DNA of 64,000 bases from Paenibacillus herberti (GCF_002233675.1 NZ_NMUQ01000001.1:1315212-1379211); one strand, 5' to 3'; counted from the first letter of the stretch, positions 33,140-41,324 are shown. Numbers and translations: made by a program. The notes: generated by a model from the sequence alone, not told the origin.

Positions 33140-34104
33140 GTTTAGCCGTCAAAAGGCTGCACCGAATTCCATGTTTAATCGGCGGTAATAAACCGCTTTA
33201 TCAGCATGTGCTGGAGGGTGAGGATACGGTCGTATGGATCGATACCGGCATCGCCTCGACGCCGCAGCAGGAGATGATTCCTTATTGGCAAAGTCATGTC
33301 AGTTCGGACGAGGCAGCGCAGAAAAAACAGCTGCTCGTCATCACACATGCAGATGTGGATCATTTTGGCGGCTACGCGCAAATGAAGCATTGGATGCCGC
33401 AATTGAGCTCGATGGCACATCGCGCCGATGTTGCTTGGATTGCCGATCCCGAACGGATTATAACCGAGCGGTACAACATGCACGCGGCGGACGGACTCCA
33501 ATTAACGGCAGAGCGGATCGATCAGTTGAAGGAACGCGGCGGTGGTGGCGGACGGATTGATATGAGTTTAATCGGCGGAGAAACGATTCAGCTTGGAGAT
33601 GCGGGGGACTGGCAATTGCTCCATACGCCCGGTCATTCTCCGGGGCATCTCATTTTTTGGGAGCAGAGCTCCCGAACCGCGGTCATTGGAGATGCTGTGC
33701 TTGGCTGCGGGCTACTGAATACAGCAGGAGAGTTGGTTGCTCCACCACCTTATTATGATTGTGGCAGCTACAGGGACACGATCCAGCTCCTCCGTTCCTT
33801 GCAACCGGATGTTGTGTACAGCTCCCACTTCCCGGTTATGGAAGCTGCAGCTTTTCAACGTTTTCTGGACGAAAGCATGGAATTGACGAGGCAGTTAGAC
33901 CATGTTTTAGTGCTGCTTCCCAAAGGACGCAAGTACACGCTCGGAGAGTTATGCCTGGAAGCGGGAACACAACTCGGTTATTGGCCGGAGTTGGCCTGGA
34001 ACGGGTTATGCGATCCATTATCCGCGCATTTGCTGGAGAAATCTCGCGAGGGTAGTGTGCGTTCGTCGTTTGACGAGGGGCTGCGATTGTATTCTTTTAA
34101 CTGA
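33136..34104 (+). CDS. MBL-fold metallo-hydrolase (candidate lactonase)
   Basis: 322 residues, overlapping the SDR by 4 bases. The metallo-beta-lactamase fold motif appears as VITHADVDHFGGYAQ, with Asp where many members have the second His of HxHxDH; the further metal ligands are seen in HTPGHSPGHLIFW (His), AVIGDAVLG (Asp) and VVYSSHFPV (His). A winged-helix-like C-terminal segment (~245-310) follows. The superfamily includes lactonases and thioesterases. Placed between a sugar dehydrogenase and an aldehyde dehydrogenase, opening of a sugar-acid lactone, proposed 6-sulfogluconolactone, is the most coherent role, by inference. Confidence 0.8.
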   Translation: MSLAVKRLHRIPCLIGGNKPLYQHVLEGEDTVVWIDTGIASTPQQEMIPYWQSHVSSDEAAQKKQLLVITHADVDHFGGYAQMKHWMPQLSSMAHRADVAWIADPERIITERYNMHAADGLQLTAERIDQLKERGGGGGRIDMSLIGGETIQLGDAGDWQLLHTPGHSPGHLIFWEQSSRTAVIGDAVLGCGLLNTAGELVAPPPYYDCGSYRDTIQLLRSLQPDVVYSSHFPVMEAAAFQRFLDESMELTRQLDHVLVLLPKGRKYTLGELCLEAGTQLGYWPELAWNGLCDPLSAHLLEKSREGSVRSSFDEGLRLYSFN

Positions 34105-34123
34105 AGCGAGGAGGGTGAGCAAA

Positions 34124-35587
34124 ATGAACGAGGCCTCCAAGATGGAGGGGCGCATGTACATGAATGGTGAATGGGTCCGATCCATCCGTTCAAGCGTAAG
34201 AGATGTCCTCAATCCGGCCACGGGGAGTGTAGTGGGTACGATTCCGGCTGCAACCCGCGAAGACGCCGCACGGGCGGTTGACTATGCACATGAGGCTTTC
34301 CAAACCTGGTCCCGAATGCCGGCTCCTAGTCGTGCGGCTCTAATCATTATCGCTGGCGAAAAAATAAAACAACGGAAACATGAGATTGCCGAAATTTTAA
34401 CATTGGAGCAGGGGAAACCGCTTGCTGAGTCCATCGGTGAAGTCATGATTGCCGCCGATTATTTGATCTGGTACGGGCAGGAAGCGCGGAGAATTTACGG
34501 AGAAACGATCCCGGCATCTGCTGAAGATAAACGAATTATCGTCATCCGTCAGCCAGTCGGAGTCGTTGGAGCGATTACGCCGTGGAATTTCCCAGCTTCC
34601 ATGATTGCCCGCAAGATCGGCCCCGCTTTGGCGGCTGGCTGCACAGTCGTGTTGAAACCTGCGGACGCCACGCCATTAACTGCGGTTAAGCTGATGGAGG
34701 TATTTCACGAATGCGGATTTCCTCCTGGGGTTATCAATTTGGTCACGGGAAAAGGCAGCGTGGTCGGCGCGGAATGGCTATCCAACAAAAAAGTGAGCAA
34801 AATTGCGTTTACCGGTTCGACCGAGGTCGGCAAGCTTTTGCTGCAAGATGCGGCTTCTCAAGTGAAACGGATGACGATGGAGCTTGGCGGTCACGCACCG
34901 TTTATCGTTTTTGACGATGCCAATCTGGATGAAGCGGTGGAAGCCTGTCTAGTTAGCAAGTACCGTAATGCAGGGCAGACATGCATATGCGCCAACCGCG
35001 TTTATGTGCAAGCGGGGGTTATGGAGGCGTTTACGATCAAATTGCTCGAGAAGGTCAAGCAACTGAAAATTGGCGACGGTATGGAACCGGGAGTCGAGAT
35101 CGGCCCGCTGATTAATGAAGAAGCCAGATCCAAGGTGCTTCAACAGGTCGAGGATGCATTGGGCAAAGGGGCTAGATTACTGCATGGTGGCAAGAGATGG
35201 GAGCCGAATAATTCCGCTTTGTCATACGGAGCGTTTGTCGAGCCTACCCTGCTTACCGATGTCGATGAGTCGATGGCCATTTGCATGGAAGAAACGTTCG
35301 GCCCAATTGCTCCCCTTATCACATTCCGCACGGAAGAAGAAGTTCTCGCCAAAGCAAATGCATTGGAGTTCGGATTGGCGGCGTATGCTTTTACGCAGGA
35401 TCTCGGGCGCTCGATCCGCATATCAGAAGGTTTGCAGTATGGGATCGTTGGTATCAACGATGCGCTCCCTACGGTCGTTCAAGCTCCATTTGGCGGGTGG
35501 AAGGAAAGCGGGCTAGGCAGCGAAGGCGGCAGGCAGGGCCTAGATGGGTTCCTGGAAACCAAATATATTTCCATAAAAATGGTTTAG
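34124..35587 (+). CDS. NAD(P)-dependent aldehyde dehydrogenase (candidate sulfolactaldehyde dehydrogenase)
   Basis: 487 residues; the ATG at 34124 follows GAGGAGGGTGAG and lies 19 bases after the MBL gene. Classical ALDH with PWNFPASMIARKIGPALAAG, cofactor loop AFTGSTEVGKLL, general base Glu in TMELGGHAPFIVF and nucleophile Cys in NAGQTCICANR. Similar overall to succinate-semialdehyde-type (GabD-like) dehydrogenases, the branch to which sulfolactaldehyde dehydrogenases of sulfoglycolysis also belong. The SuyAB- and SlcC/ComC-like genes that follow make 3-sulfolactaldehyde to 3-sulfolactate the best-fitting reaction. Confidence 0.9.
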   Translation: MNEASKMEGRMYMNGEWVRSIRSSVRDVLNPATGSVVGTIPAATREDAARAVDYAHEAFQTWSRMPAPSRAALIIIAGEKIKQRKHEIAEILTLEQGKPLAESIGEVMIAADYLIWYGQEARRIYGETIPASAEDKRIIVIRQPVGVVGAITPWNFPASMIARKIGPALAAGCTVVLKPADATPLTAVKLMEVFHECGFPPGVINLVTGKGSVVGAEWLSNKKVSKIAFTGSTEVGKLLLQDAASQVKRMTMELGGHAPFIVFDDANLDEAVEACLVSKYRNAGQTCICANRVYVQAGVMEAFTIKLLEKVKQLKIGDGMEPGVEIGPLINEEARSKVLQQVEDALGKGARLLHGGKRWEPNNSALSYGAFVEPTLLTDVDESMAICMEETFGPIAPLITFRTEEEVLAKANALEFGLAAYAFTQDLGRSIRISEGLQYGIVGINDALPTVVQAPFGGWKESGLGSEGGRQGLDGFLETKYISIKMV

Positions 35588-35596
35588 TCGCTTGTG

Positions 35597-36328
35597 ATGG
35601 AAGCATGGATCATATGGGGCGGTTTGTTAATCGGCGGTTTTTTGCAGGGTTCGGCAGGATTTGGAGTTGGATTGTTCGCAGCTGGCATCCTAACCGCTTT
35701 TCTCTCGGTCAAAGACAGCACATTAATCATATTGGCGCTTACGATCGTTATGTCTTCCTATGTGCTTCTAACCTCATGGCGGTATATCCGCTGGAACATG
35801 ATGGTTTGGGTTTTATGCGGAACAGTGATAGGCAGGGTGGCAGCTTTTACCTTTATTCATTATCTGGGTGAAACAGCGGCAGCCAAGCAATGGCTCGGTT
35901 ATATGCTGATTGCAATTGTCTTGTACCTTTCCATTCGTCCGAAGATCGAAAACAAATTCCAGCGTTTCATGAAGTGGAACGGGACGGCGGTCGGAATCGG
36001 AGCGGTCGGAGGTTTTGTTGGCGGGGCGTTTGCAATCGGCGGACCCATTTATGCGCTCTATTTTATCCATCTGTTTCAAGAAAAAAAGGATTATAATGCT
36101 ACGCTGCAGGCCGTCTTTATCCTGTCCAATCTGTTCACACTTGGCTTGCATGGATGGAGCGGGGATATTAGCCAAGTGTTTTGGTTTTATACGATGACAG
36201 GAGTTGTGCCTGTTCTTGCCGGGGTCATGCTTGGCAGCCTACTGTTTAATCGCATGTCACGGGCTGCCATCCAAAAATGGGCCTATCTTATCGTTGCGCT
36301 GTCAGCAATTCGCCTAATTGTGGGATAG
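35597..36328 (+). CDS. TauE/SafE-family anion (sulfite) exporter
   Basis: 243 residues, polytopic with about eight membrane helices. Opening WIIWGGLLIGGFLQGSAGFG and GGFVGGAFAIGGPIYALYFI are the paired glycine-rich repeats characteristic of TauE/SafE transporters, which export sulfite or sulfonates. The ATG at 35597 (or GTG 35594) starts 9 bases after the aldehyde-dehydrogenase stop; the ribosome binding site is weak, suggesting translational coupling. Directly before the SuyAB-like pair that would release sulfite, so sulfite export is the likely role. Confidence 0.85.
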   Translation: MEAWIIWGGLLIGGFLQGSAGFGVGLFAAGILTAFLSVKDSTLIILALTIVMSSYVLLTSWRYIRWNMMVWVLCGTVIGRVAAFTFIHYLGETAAAKQWLGYMLIAIVLYLSIRPKIENKFQRFMKWNGTAVGIGAVGGFVGGAFAIGGPIYALYFIHLFQEKKDYNATLQAVFILSNLFTLGLHGWSGDISQVFWFYTMTGVVPVLAGVMLGSLLFNRMSRAAIQKWAYLIVALSAIRLIVG

Positions 36329-36366
36329 AGATAGTTCAAAAAAATGAGTTATTGGAGGTTATCGCT

Positions 36367-36645
36367 GTGCACAAGTTTTTGATCCATAAACAAGGCGATC
36401 ATGTTGGAGTTGCCACCTCGGATATCGAGGCGGGCGAGACAGTAATCGGCGTTTACATGGATGATGATTCAACGATTGAAGCGGTAGCGGCAAGTTCGAT
36501 TCCGCTTGGACACAAGATAGCGGTGTCGGATATCGATAAGGATGGGCATGTCATCGAGTATGGATTGCCTATTGGTTTTGCACCGGATGGCTTTAAATTC
36601 GGCGATTACGTCCATACGCACAATATCAAAACATTGAGGTGGTAG
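36367..36645 (+). CDS. suyA: SuyA-like UxaA N-terminal (SAF) subunit of a lyase
   Basis: 92 residues from a GTG at 36367 after TTGGAGG. A small SAF-domain protein corresponding to the N-terminal part of altronate/galactarate dehydratases: [54 protein letters not shown]. As a free-standing subunit followed 4 bases later by the catalytic subunit it has the arrangement of (2R)-sulfolactate sulfo-lyase SuyA/SuyB. Split sugar-acid dehydratases have the same form, so the symbol rests on neighbours: TauE, ComC- and SlcC-type dehydrogenases, YeiH. Confidence 0.75.
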   Translation: MHKFLIHKQGDHVGVATSDIEAGETVIGVYMDDDSTIEAVAASSIPLGHKIAVSDIDKDGHVIEYGLPIGFAPDGFKFGDYVHTHNIKTLRW

Positions 36646-36649
36646 AGCG

Positions 36650-37804
36650 ATGAAACAACTACTGGGATACAGACGTGAAAACGGCAAGGTCGGCATTCGC
36701 AATCATGTCATCATTCTTCCGGTTGACGATATATCCAATGCTGCCTGTGAGGCGGTTGCCAATCATATTCAAGGTACGATGGCATTGCCTCATGCTTACG
36801 GCAGGCTGCAATACGGCAAGGATTTGGAGCTTCATTTTCGTACGATGATCGGCACAGGCTCGAACCCCAACGTAGCCGCAGTTATCGTAATCGGCATCGA
36901 GCCTAATTGGACGAATATTATTGCCGAAGGCATTGCCAAAACCGGCAAGCCGGTTGCCGCTTTTTCCATCGAGGGTACAGGCGATCTGGAAGTGGTCCGC
37001 CAAGCTTCCTGGAAGGCTAAAGAATTTGTTCAATGGGCATCCGAGCTGCAGCGCGAGCCTATCGAACTGAGCGAACTCACGGTGAGCATTAAATGTGGCG
37101 AATCGGACACAACGACAGGACTTGGCTCATGTCCAACCGTCGCTCAAGCAGTTGATCGGTTGGTTGATGCAGGCGCAACCGTGTTTTTCGGAGAAACGTC
37201 CGAGTTGACCGGAGGGGAGCATCTGATCGCTGATCGCTGCGCCACGCCAGAACTGCGCGAGAAGTTCATGGCGATCTACGATGATTATATTTCTGAGATC
37301 AAAAGCTCTGGTGTTGATCTGCTGGGCTCTCAACCGACACAAGGCAATATTGCGGGCGGCTTGTCTACCATTGAAGAAAAAGCACTCGGCAATATTGAAA
37401 AAACAGGTACAAAGCAGGTTATCGGCGTCCTTGAGCCAGCCGAAATGCCAGGCAATGGACCAGGACTCTATTTCATGGACACATCATCGGCTGCAGCCGA
37501 ATGCATTACGCTGATGGCGGCAGGCGGAGCGGTGCTTCACTTTTTCCCAACCGGTCAAGGCAATATTATCGGCAATCCCATTGAGCCAGTCGTTAAAGTA
37601 ACAGCCAATCCAAAAACCGTCGCTTCCATGAACGAGCATGTGGACGTCGATTGCAGCGGCTTGCTCTCCCGTGAAATCAACCTGACCGAAGCAGGTGATT
37701 TGCTGATGGACTATCTGTGCCGCGTCGTTAACGGCCGTTTAACGGCTGCCGAAGCGCTTGGACATAAGGAATTTGTGATGACGAAGCTTTATCGCAGCGC
37801 GTAA
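36650..37804 (+). CDS. suyB: SuyB-like catalytic subunit, candidate (2R)-sulfolactate sulfo-lyase
   Basis: 384 residues, ATG at 36650. UxaA C-terminal domain family: [40 protein letters not shown] with the conserved Cys residues, [15 protein letters not shown] and [20 protein letters not shown]. SuyB removes sulfite from (R)-3-sulfolactate, giving pyruvate; relatives dehydrate altronate or galactarate. No hexuronate-pathway companions (UxaB/UxaC, GarL/GarK) are present, whereas sulfonate-type companions surround it, which favours SuyB. A hairpin follows, then the ComC-type gene. Confidence 0.78.
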   Translation: MKQLLGYRRENGKVGIRNHVIILPVDDISNAACEAVANHIQGTMALPHAYGRLQYGKDLELHFRTMIGTGSNPNVAAVIVIGIEPNWTNIIAEGIAKTGKPVAAFSIEGTGDLEVVRQASWKAKEFVQWASELQREPIELSELTVSIKCGESDTTTGLGSCPTVAQAVDRLVDAGATVFFGETSELTGGEHLIADRCATPELREKFMAIYDDYISEIKSSGVDLLGSQPTQGNIAGGLSTIEEKALGNIEKTGTKQVIGVLEPAEMPGNGPGLYFMDTSSAAAECITLMAAGGAVLHFFPTGQGNIIGNPIEPVVKVTANPKTVASMNEHVDVDCSGLLSREINLTEAGDLLMDYLCRVVNGRLTAAEALGHKEFVMTKLYRSA

Positions 37805-37826
37805 CGATTACACCTAAATTGAAAGG

Positions 37827-37870
37827 CATGTAGCTGGATGTCTCATAGGGGATCCGGCTACATGTTTTAT
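37827..37870 (+). terminator. Hairpin between suyB-like and comC-like genes
   Basis: CATGTAGCTGGAT (37827-37839) pairs with ATCCGGCTACATG (37852-37864) with one G-U pair and a 12-base loop, followed by TTTTAT. It has the form of a terminator but lies inside the gene series 12 bases before the next start, so partial termination or an attenuator is likely. Confidence 0.6.
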
Positions 37871-37881
37871 GGGGTGATTTT

Positions 37882-38952
37882 TTGTCTGAGCGAAGCAACA
37901 TAGTCACTTTCCAGGCGGAACAATTGACGGAGTTTGGCAAAGAGGTTCTTATGGGGCTAGGAATGGCGGAGGGGGATGCACTCATTGCCGCCGATTCTCT
38001 GGTGCGGGCGGATCTTGAAGGCAACGAGAGCCACGGCATCAGTCGTTTGCCCATTTATGTGAAGCGAATGAAAGAAGGACGAATTTCCGCGGTTGCCAAC
38101 ATAAACTTTGAGCAACTCGGCTCAATTTTACGAGTGGACGGCAACAACGGTTTAGGACAGGTGGTCGCTTATCGCGCGATTGAGCAGGCAATACCGCTTG
38201 CCCGAGAAAGCGGCATGATCGGTATTTTTGTCCGCAACAGCAATCATTTCGGAACGGCCGCTTATTTTTGTCAGCAAGTCTGCAAGCAAGGGATGGCCCT
38301 GATCGCGATGACTAATTCTCCTCCGGGAATTGCGCCATGGGGAGGCAAAAAAGCTTTTTTGGGAACGAATCCGCTTGCGTTCGGCTTTCCGAGCCGCAGC
38401 GGACCGCCGGTTATCATTGACATGTCATCGAGCGTGGTCGCGCGAGGCAAAATTATATTGGCAAATAAAACGGGCGAGTCCATTCCGCAAGGCTGGGCGA
38501 TGGATGAAAATGGCGTTGAAACGGTCAATCCGGCCGCAGCGCTGCGCGGAGCGGTGCTTCCGCTTGGCGGTGCCAAGGGTTATGCGCTTGCGCTGGCGAT
38601 CGAAATGATGTGCGGCGTGCTAAGTGGAGCGGCATACGGTCCGCATGTGAATAACCTTTACAGGGACGAGGACCCGCCTGCGAATGTCGGGCATAGCTTC
38701 ATCCTGATGGATATAGCTAAGTGGATGGATATGGACGATTATTTTGATCTATCGGATCAGCTCCTTCGAGAGATGAAAGAGTCACCAAAAGCATCCGGTA
38801 CGGATGAAATTTTTTATCCAGGAGAGCGCAGATCGAAAGAACATACCAAGCGCTCCGGCGCTGGGCTGACTGTTCCTCTGGAAGTTGTCGGCGAATTGAA
38901 ACGGCTTGGCGAAGAAGCCGGAATAGCTTTTCTGGAAGGAGTCCGCTCATGA
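37882..38952 (+). CDS. comC: Ldh2-family dehydrogenase, candidate (R)-sulfolactate dehydrogenase
   Basis: 356 residues from a TTG at 37882 after TGGGGTGAT. Malate/L-lactate dehydrogenase family (Ldh2): ADLEGNESHGISRLPIYVKR, NSNHFGTAAYFCQQ with the active-site His, APWGGKKAFLGTNPLAFGFP and GGAKGYALALAIEMMCGVLS. This is the ComC/sulfopyruvate-reductase fold. With the SlcC-type gene starting 14 bases before its stop, the pair would invert (S)- to (R)-sulfolactate through sulfopyruvate, as established in SuyAB-using bacteria. Family reach is broad (malate, lactate, ureidoglycolate), so the symbol depends on context. Confidence 0.75.
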   Translation: MSERSNIVTFQAEQLTEFGKEVLMGLGMAEGDALIAADSLVRADLEGNESHGISRLPIYVKRMKEGRISAVANINFEQLGSILRVDGNNGLGQVVAYRAIEQAIPLARESGMIGIFVRNSNHFGTAAYFCQQVCKQGMALIAMTNSPPGIAPWGGKKAFLGTNPLAFGFPSRSGPPVIIDMSSSVVARGKIILANKTGESIPQGWAMDENGVETVNPAAALRGAVLPLGGAKGYALALAIEMMCGVLSGAAYGPHVNNLYRDEDPPANVGHSFILMDIAKWMDMDDYFDLSDQLLREMKESPKASGTDEIFYPGERRSKEHTKRSGAGLTVPLEVVGELKRLGEEAGIAFLEGVRS

Positions 38953-39908
38953 AAGCGATCATTACCGAACTCAATTGGCCGATTGGTATTGAGCTCTTGC
39001 AAGAGCAAGGCTGGGAAGTGCTCTACGATCCCGAGCTGTGGAAGGATCGCGAGCGGCTGCAGATGGAATTGCAAAACGCCGAGGTTATCATCGTCCGTAA
39101 TCAAACGAAGGTTGACGCGGAATTGTTGGGTTGGGGTAATCAACTAAGGGTGATCGGACGGCTCGGCGTAGGGCTCGATAATATCGATCTTCAGACGGCC
39201 GCAGACCGAAATATCCCGATTATTTTCGGTAAAAACGCTAATGCGACCTCCGTTGCCGAGTATGTCATTTCCGGATTGTTCGCTTCTGCGCGCTTCTTGC
39301 ACGGGGCTGATCGGGATGTGAAATCCGGCGGATGGAATCGAAAGAAATATACCGGCGTCGAAGTAGCAGGCAAAACTCTAGGACTAATCGGAGTCGGGGA
39401 GATCGGCCATCGGGTTGCCGTGCGCGCCCGTGCGCTTGGCTTGAAAGTGATTGGATACGATCCTTTTGTTGCGCCGTACGATTTTCCTGCAGCGGAGAGC
39501 GGGATCGAGCTTGTTGAGATGGACCGGGTACTTGCCGAATCCGATTATATCAGTCTGCATGTACCTCTTACGGCGCATACAAGACATCTATTCAATCGTG
39601 AGATTTTCCACAAAATGAAACGGACAGCGATTATTATAAACAGCGCCCGTGGCGGCATAATCCATGAAGTTGAGCTTAATGAAGCACTGGAAAACGGAGT
39701 TATCAGCGGTGCGATTCTGGATGTGCTGGAACAGGAGCCTCCCCCACCGGACCATCCGCTGCTGAAACGTCCTAATTGCCTTATTACTCCCCATATAGCA
39801 GGATTGACCGAAGAATCCCAGATCCGTACTGCCGAACTCGTTTCCAATGAAATCATCAGCGAAATGGAAGGGAAACCTTCTTTGTGCAGAGTGAATGGTA
39901 GAAGGTAA
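38949..39908 (+). CDS. slcC: D-2-hydroxyacid dehydrogenase, candidate (S)-sulfolactate dehydrogenase
   Basis: 319 residues, overlapping the previous gene by 4 bases (ATGA). NAD-dependent hydroxyacid dehydrogenase of the SerA type without regulatory domain: substrate-domain RNQTKVDAELL, cofactor motif GLIGVGEIGHRVAVRARALG and the catalytic triad Arg in INSARGGIIHEVEL, Glu in LDVLEQEPPPPDHPL, His in CLITPHIAGLTEES. SlcC, which oxidises (S)-sulfolactate to sulfopyruvate, belongs to this family. The close coupling to the ComC-type gene supports the assignment over phosphoglycerate or glyoxylate activity. Confidence 0.78.
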   Translation: MKAIITELNWPIGIELLQEQGWEVLYDPELWKDRERLQMELQNAEVIIVRNQTKVDAELLGWGNQLRVIGRLGVGLDNIDLQTAADRNIPIIFGKNANATSVAEYVISGLFASARFLHGADRDVKSGGWNRKKYTGVEVAGKTLGLIGVGEIGHRVAVRARALGLKVIGYDPFVAPYDFPAAESGIELVEMDRVLAESDYISLHVPLTAHTRHLFNREIFHKMKRTAIIINSARGGIIHEVELNEALENGVISGAILDVLEQEPPPPDHPLLKRPNCLITPHIAGLTEESQIRTAELVSNEIISEMEGKPSLCRVNGRR

Positions 39909-39949
39909 GGAATAGAGATGAGCTCAACGTCAGGGAGTTGATCGTTCGC

Positions 39950-40999
39950 ATGCCATCCGTACAGCTTCAATCCCAGCCTAGTAAGATGCAGCCGCAATCG
40001 GCCAACCGCTGGAAAGGGCTTATAAAAGGAATTGCGCTGACGGTAGTTTTAGCCTATATTTCAGGAAATATCGCTGAGCTTCCCTTTTTCTCGATTATGG
40101 GTATCATGATTATTTCCATTATGCTCGGTGTAGTGTGGAACTCGTTTATGGATGTGCCCCTTGATGCATCCGCCGGCATAACCTTCAGCAGTAAATACTT
40201 GCTGCGAGCAGGCATTATATTGATGGGGCTGCGCTTGAATTTGGGCCAAATCGCCGATGCGGGATTATCCGTTTTACTGATTGATATCATTGTAATCGCC
40301 GTCACGTTACTTGTTATGATCTATCTCGGTCATAAAATGGGAGTCGACAAACATCTGTCGGCGCTGCTTGCAGTCGGTACCGCTATATGCGGAGCTGCGG
40401 CGATTGTCGCTGTTGCTCCTCTAATTGGGGCCAAAAAGGAACTAACGGCAATATCTGTTGCTTGTATAGCCACTCTTGGTACAATTGGGGCGCTCGTTTA
40501 TATTTTTTTATATCCCTATATGGGATTAGAACCTTACTTGTACGGTGTGCTCGCAGGCTCAACTCTGCATGAATTGGCACATGTCATAGCAGCAGGAGTA
40601 CCAAGTGGGACGGTCGGGAGCAACGCAGCGATTGTCGTCAAACTCGGTAGAGTTGCCTTATTAATTCCGGTTGCCTTGATTTTGGCCTACTTTTACCGTT
40701 CAAAGGATGAGCGGGCGCAAGGGGCGAAAAAAGGATTCAAAAACTTGCCGATCCCGTGGTTTATTTTTGGGTTCTTGGCGATGAGCATCGTCAACACGAT
40801 GGGGATATTGCCTGAAGCGCTCATTAAGACGCTAATAGCGATAAGCGTATTTTTATTGGCCACCGCTATGGCAGGGCTTGGCTTGAACATCAAGCTTGGT
40901 GATTTTAAGAAGGTGGGGAAAAACGCGATCATCGTTGCCATCGCCGGATTTATTGTGCTGGCGCTATTAGGCCAATTGTTAATTGCTGTTTTTTATTGA
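39950..40999 (+). CDS. YeiH-family putative sulfate/sulfite exporter
   Basis: 349 residues from the ATG at 39950; a TTG at 39938 is too close to AGGGAG. Ten or so membrane helices with the family blocks LLRAGIILMGLRLNLGQIAD, LAVGTAICGAAAIVAVAPLI and LYGVLAGSTLHELAHVIAAG. Annotated in databases as putative sulfate exporters (PSE/YeiH family). As the last gene of the cluster, before a very strong terminator, it gives the locus a second candidate exporter for sulfite or sulfate beside TauE. Confidence 0.85.
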   Translation: MPSVQLQSQPSKMQPQSANRWKGLIKGIALTVVLAYISGNIAELPFFSIMGIMIISIMLGVVWNSFMDVPLDASAGITFSSKYLLRAGIILMGLRLNLGQIADAGLSVLLIDIIVIAVTLLVMIYLGHKMGVDKHLSALLAVGTAICGAAAIVAVAPLIGAKKELTAISVACIATLGTIGALVYIFLYPYMGLEPYLYGVLAGSTLHELAHVIAAGVPSGTVGSNAAIVVKLGRVALLIPVALILAYFYRSKDERAQGAKKGFKNLPIPWFIFGFLAMSIVNTMGILPEALIKTLIAISVFLLATAMAGLGLNIKLGDFKKVGKNAIIVAIAGFIVLALLGQLLIAVFY

Positions 41000-41012
41000 T
41001 TGTTCCAAGAAG

Positions 41013-41067
41013 AAAAAGTACGACTTACCTGCTCATGGAAAATGAGTGGGCAAGTCGTACTTTTTTT
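41013..41067. terminator. Strong bidirectional terminator ending the catabolic cluster
   Basis: AAAAAGTACGACTT pairs perfectly with AAGTCGTACTTTTT, and the stem continues inward with CTCAT/ATGAG around a GGAAA loop. T-runs flank both sides, so it serves both the plus-strand cluster and the minus-strand small gene at 41086. Confidence 0.9.
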
Positions 41068-41085
41068 ATAGAAATCAACATTGAT

Positions 41086-41202
41086 TTAAAAGCCGCGAAC
41101 TTCATCTTCCAAGTGTTTATCCTGCCTAACTTCCATGATGAAAAAAAATGAAGCGGCTACGAATAACAAAGCAACTGTTGCTTCTTGAACCCATTGTACC
41201 AA
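41086..41202 (-). CDS. Small membrane protein (about 38 residues)
   Basis: The minus strand has a frame running VQWVQEATVALLFVAASFFF then IMEVRQDKHLEDEVRGF and stop. The TTG start at 41202 is 4-8 bases after AAAGGGCGGTGA; a GTG at 41211 in the same frame would give 41 residues. One hydrophobic helix and a charged, probably cytoplasmic tail. A near-consensus sigma-A promoter lies 45-75 bases upstream and the shared terminator follows, which argues for real expression. No family recognised. Confidence 0.6.
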   Translation of the reverse strand: MVQWVQEATVALLFVAASFFFIMEVRQDKHLEDEVRGF

Positions 41203-41249
41203 AAGGATCACCGCCCTTTTTTTTAATTCGCATTGGATTACTTGTGTTT

Positions 41250-41280
41250 ATTATATAGGTATAGGGTACTCATCTGTCAA
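41250..41280 (-). promoter_or_regulatory. Sigma-A promoter for the small membrane-protein gene
   Basis: On the minus strand, TTGACA (41280-41275), a 17-base spacer and TATATA (41257-41252, overlapping a TATAAT). It is among the best -35/-10 matches in the window. Confidence 0.7.
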
Positions 41281-41324
41281 TACCCATCGTACAGATTGGG
41301 CGTTGGGCCAGCTTTCCTCAAGAG

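Noticed and set aside
36367-37804. The UxaA pair as altronate or galactarate dehydratase.
   Set aside because: No hexuronate or aldarate partner genes are present; surrounding TauE, ComC-, SlcC- and YeiH-type genes fit SuyAB better. Kept as the main alternative.
22068-40999. The sulfosugar cluster as a sulfo-EMP, sulfo-transaldolase or sulfo-transketolase pathway.
   Set aside because: No sulfofructose kinase, transaldolase, transketolase or YihT-type aldolase is present; the enzyme set fits an Entner-Doudoroff type route.
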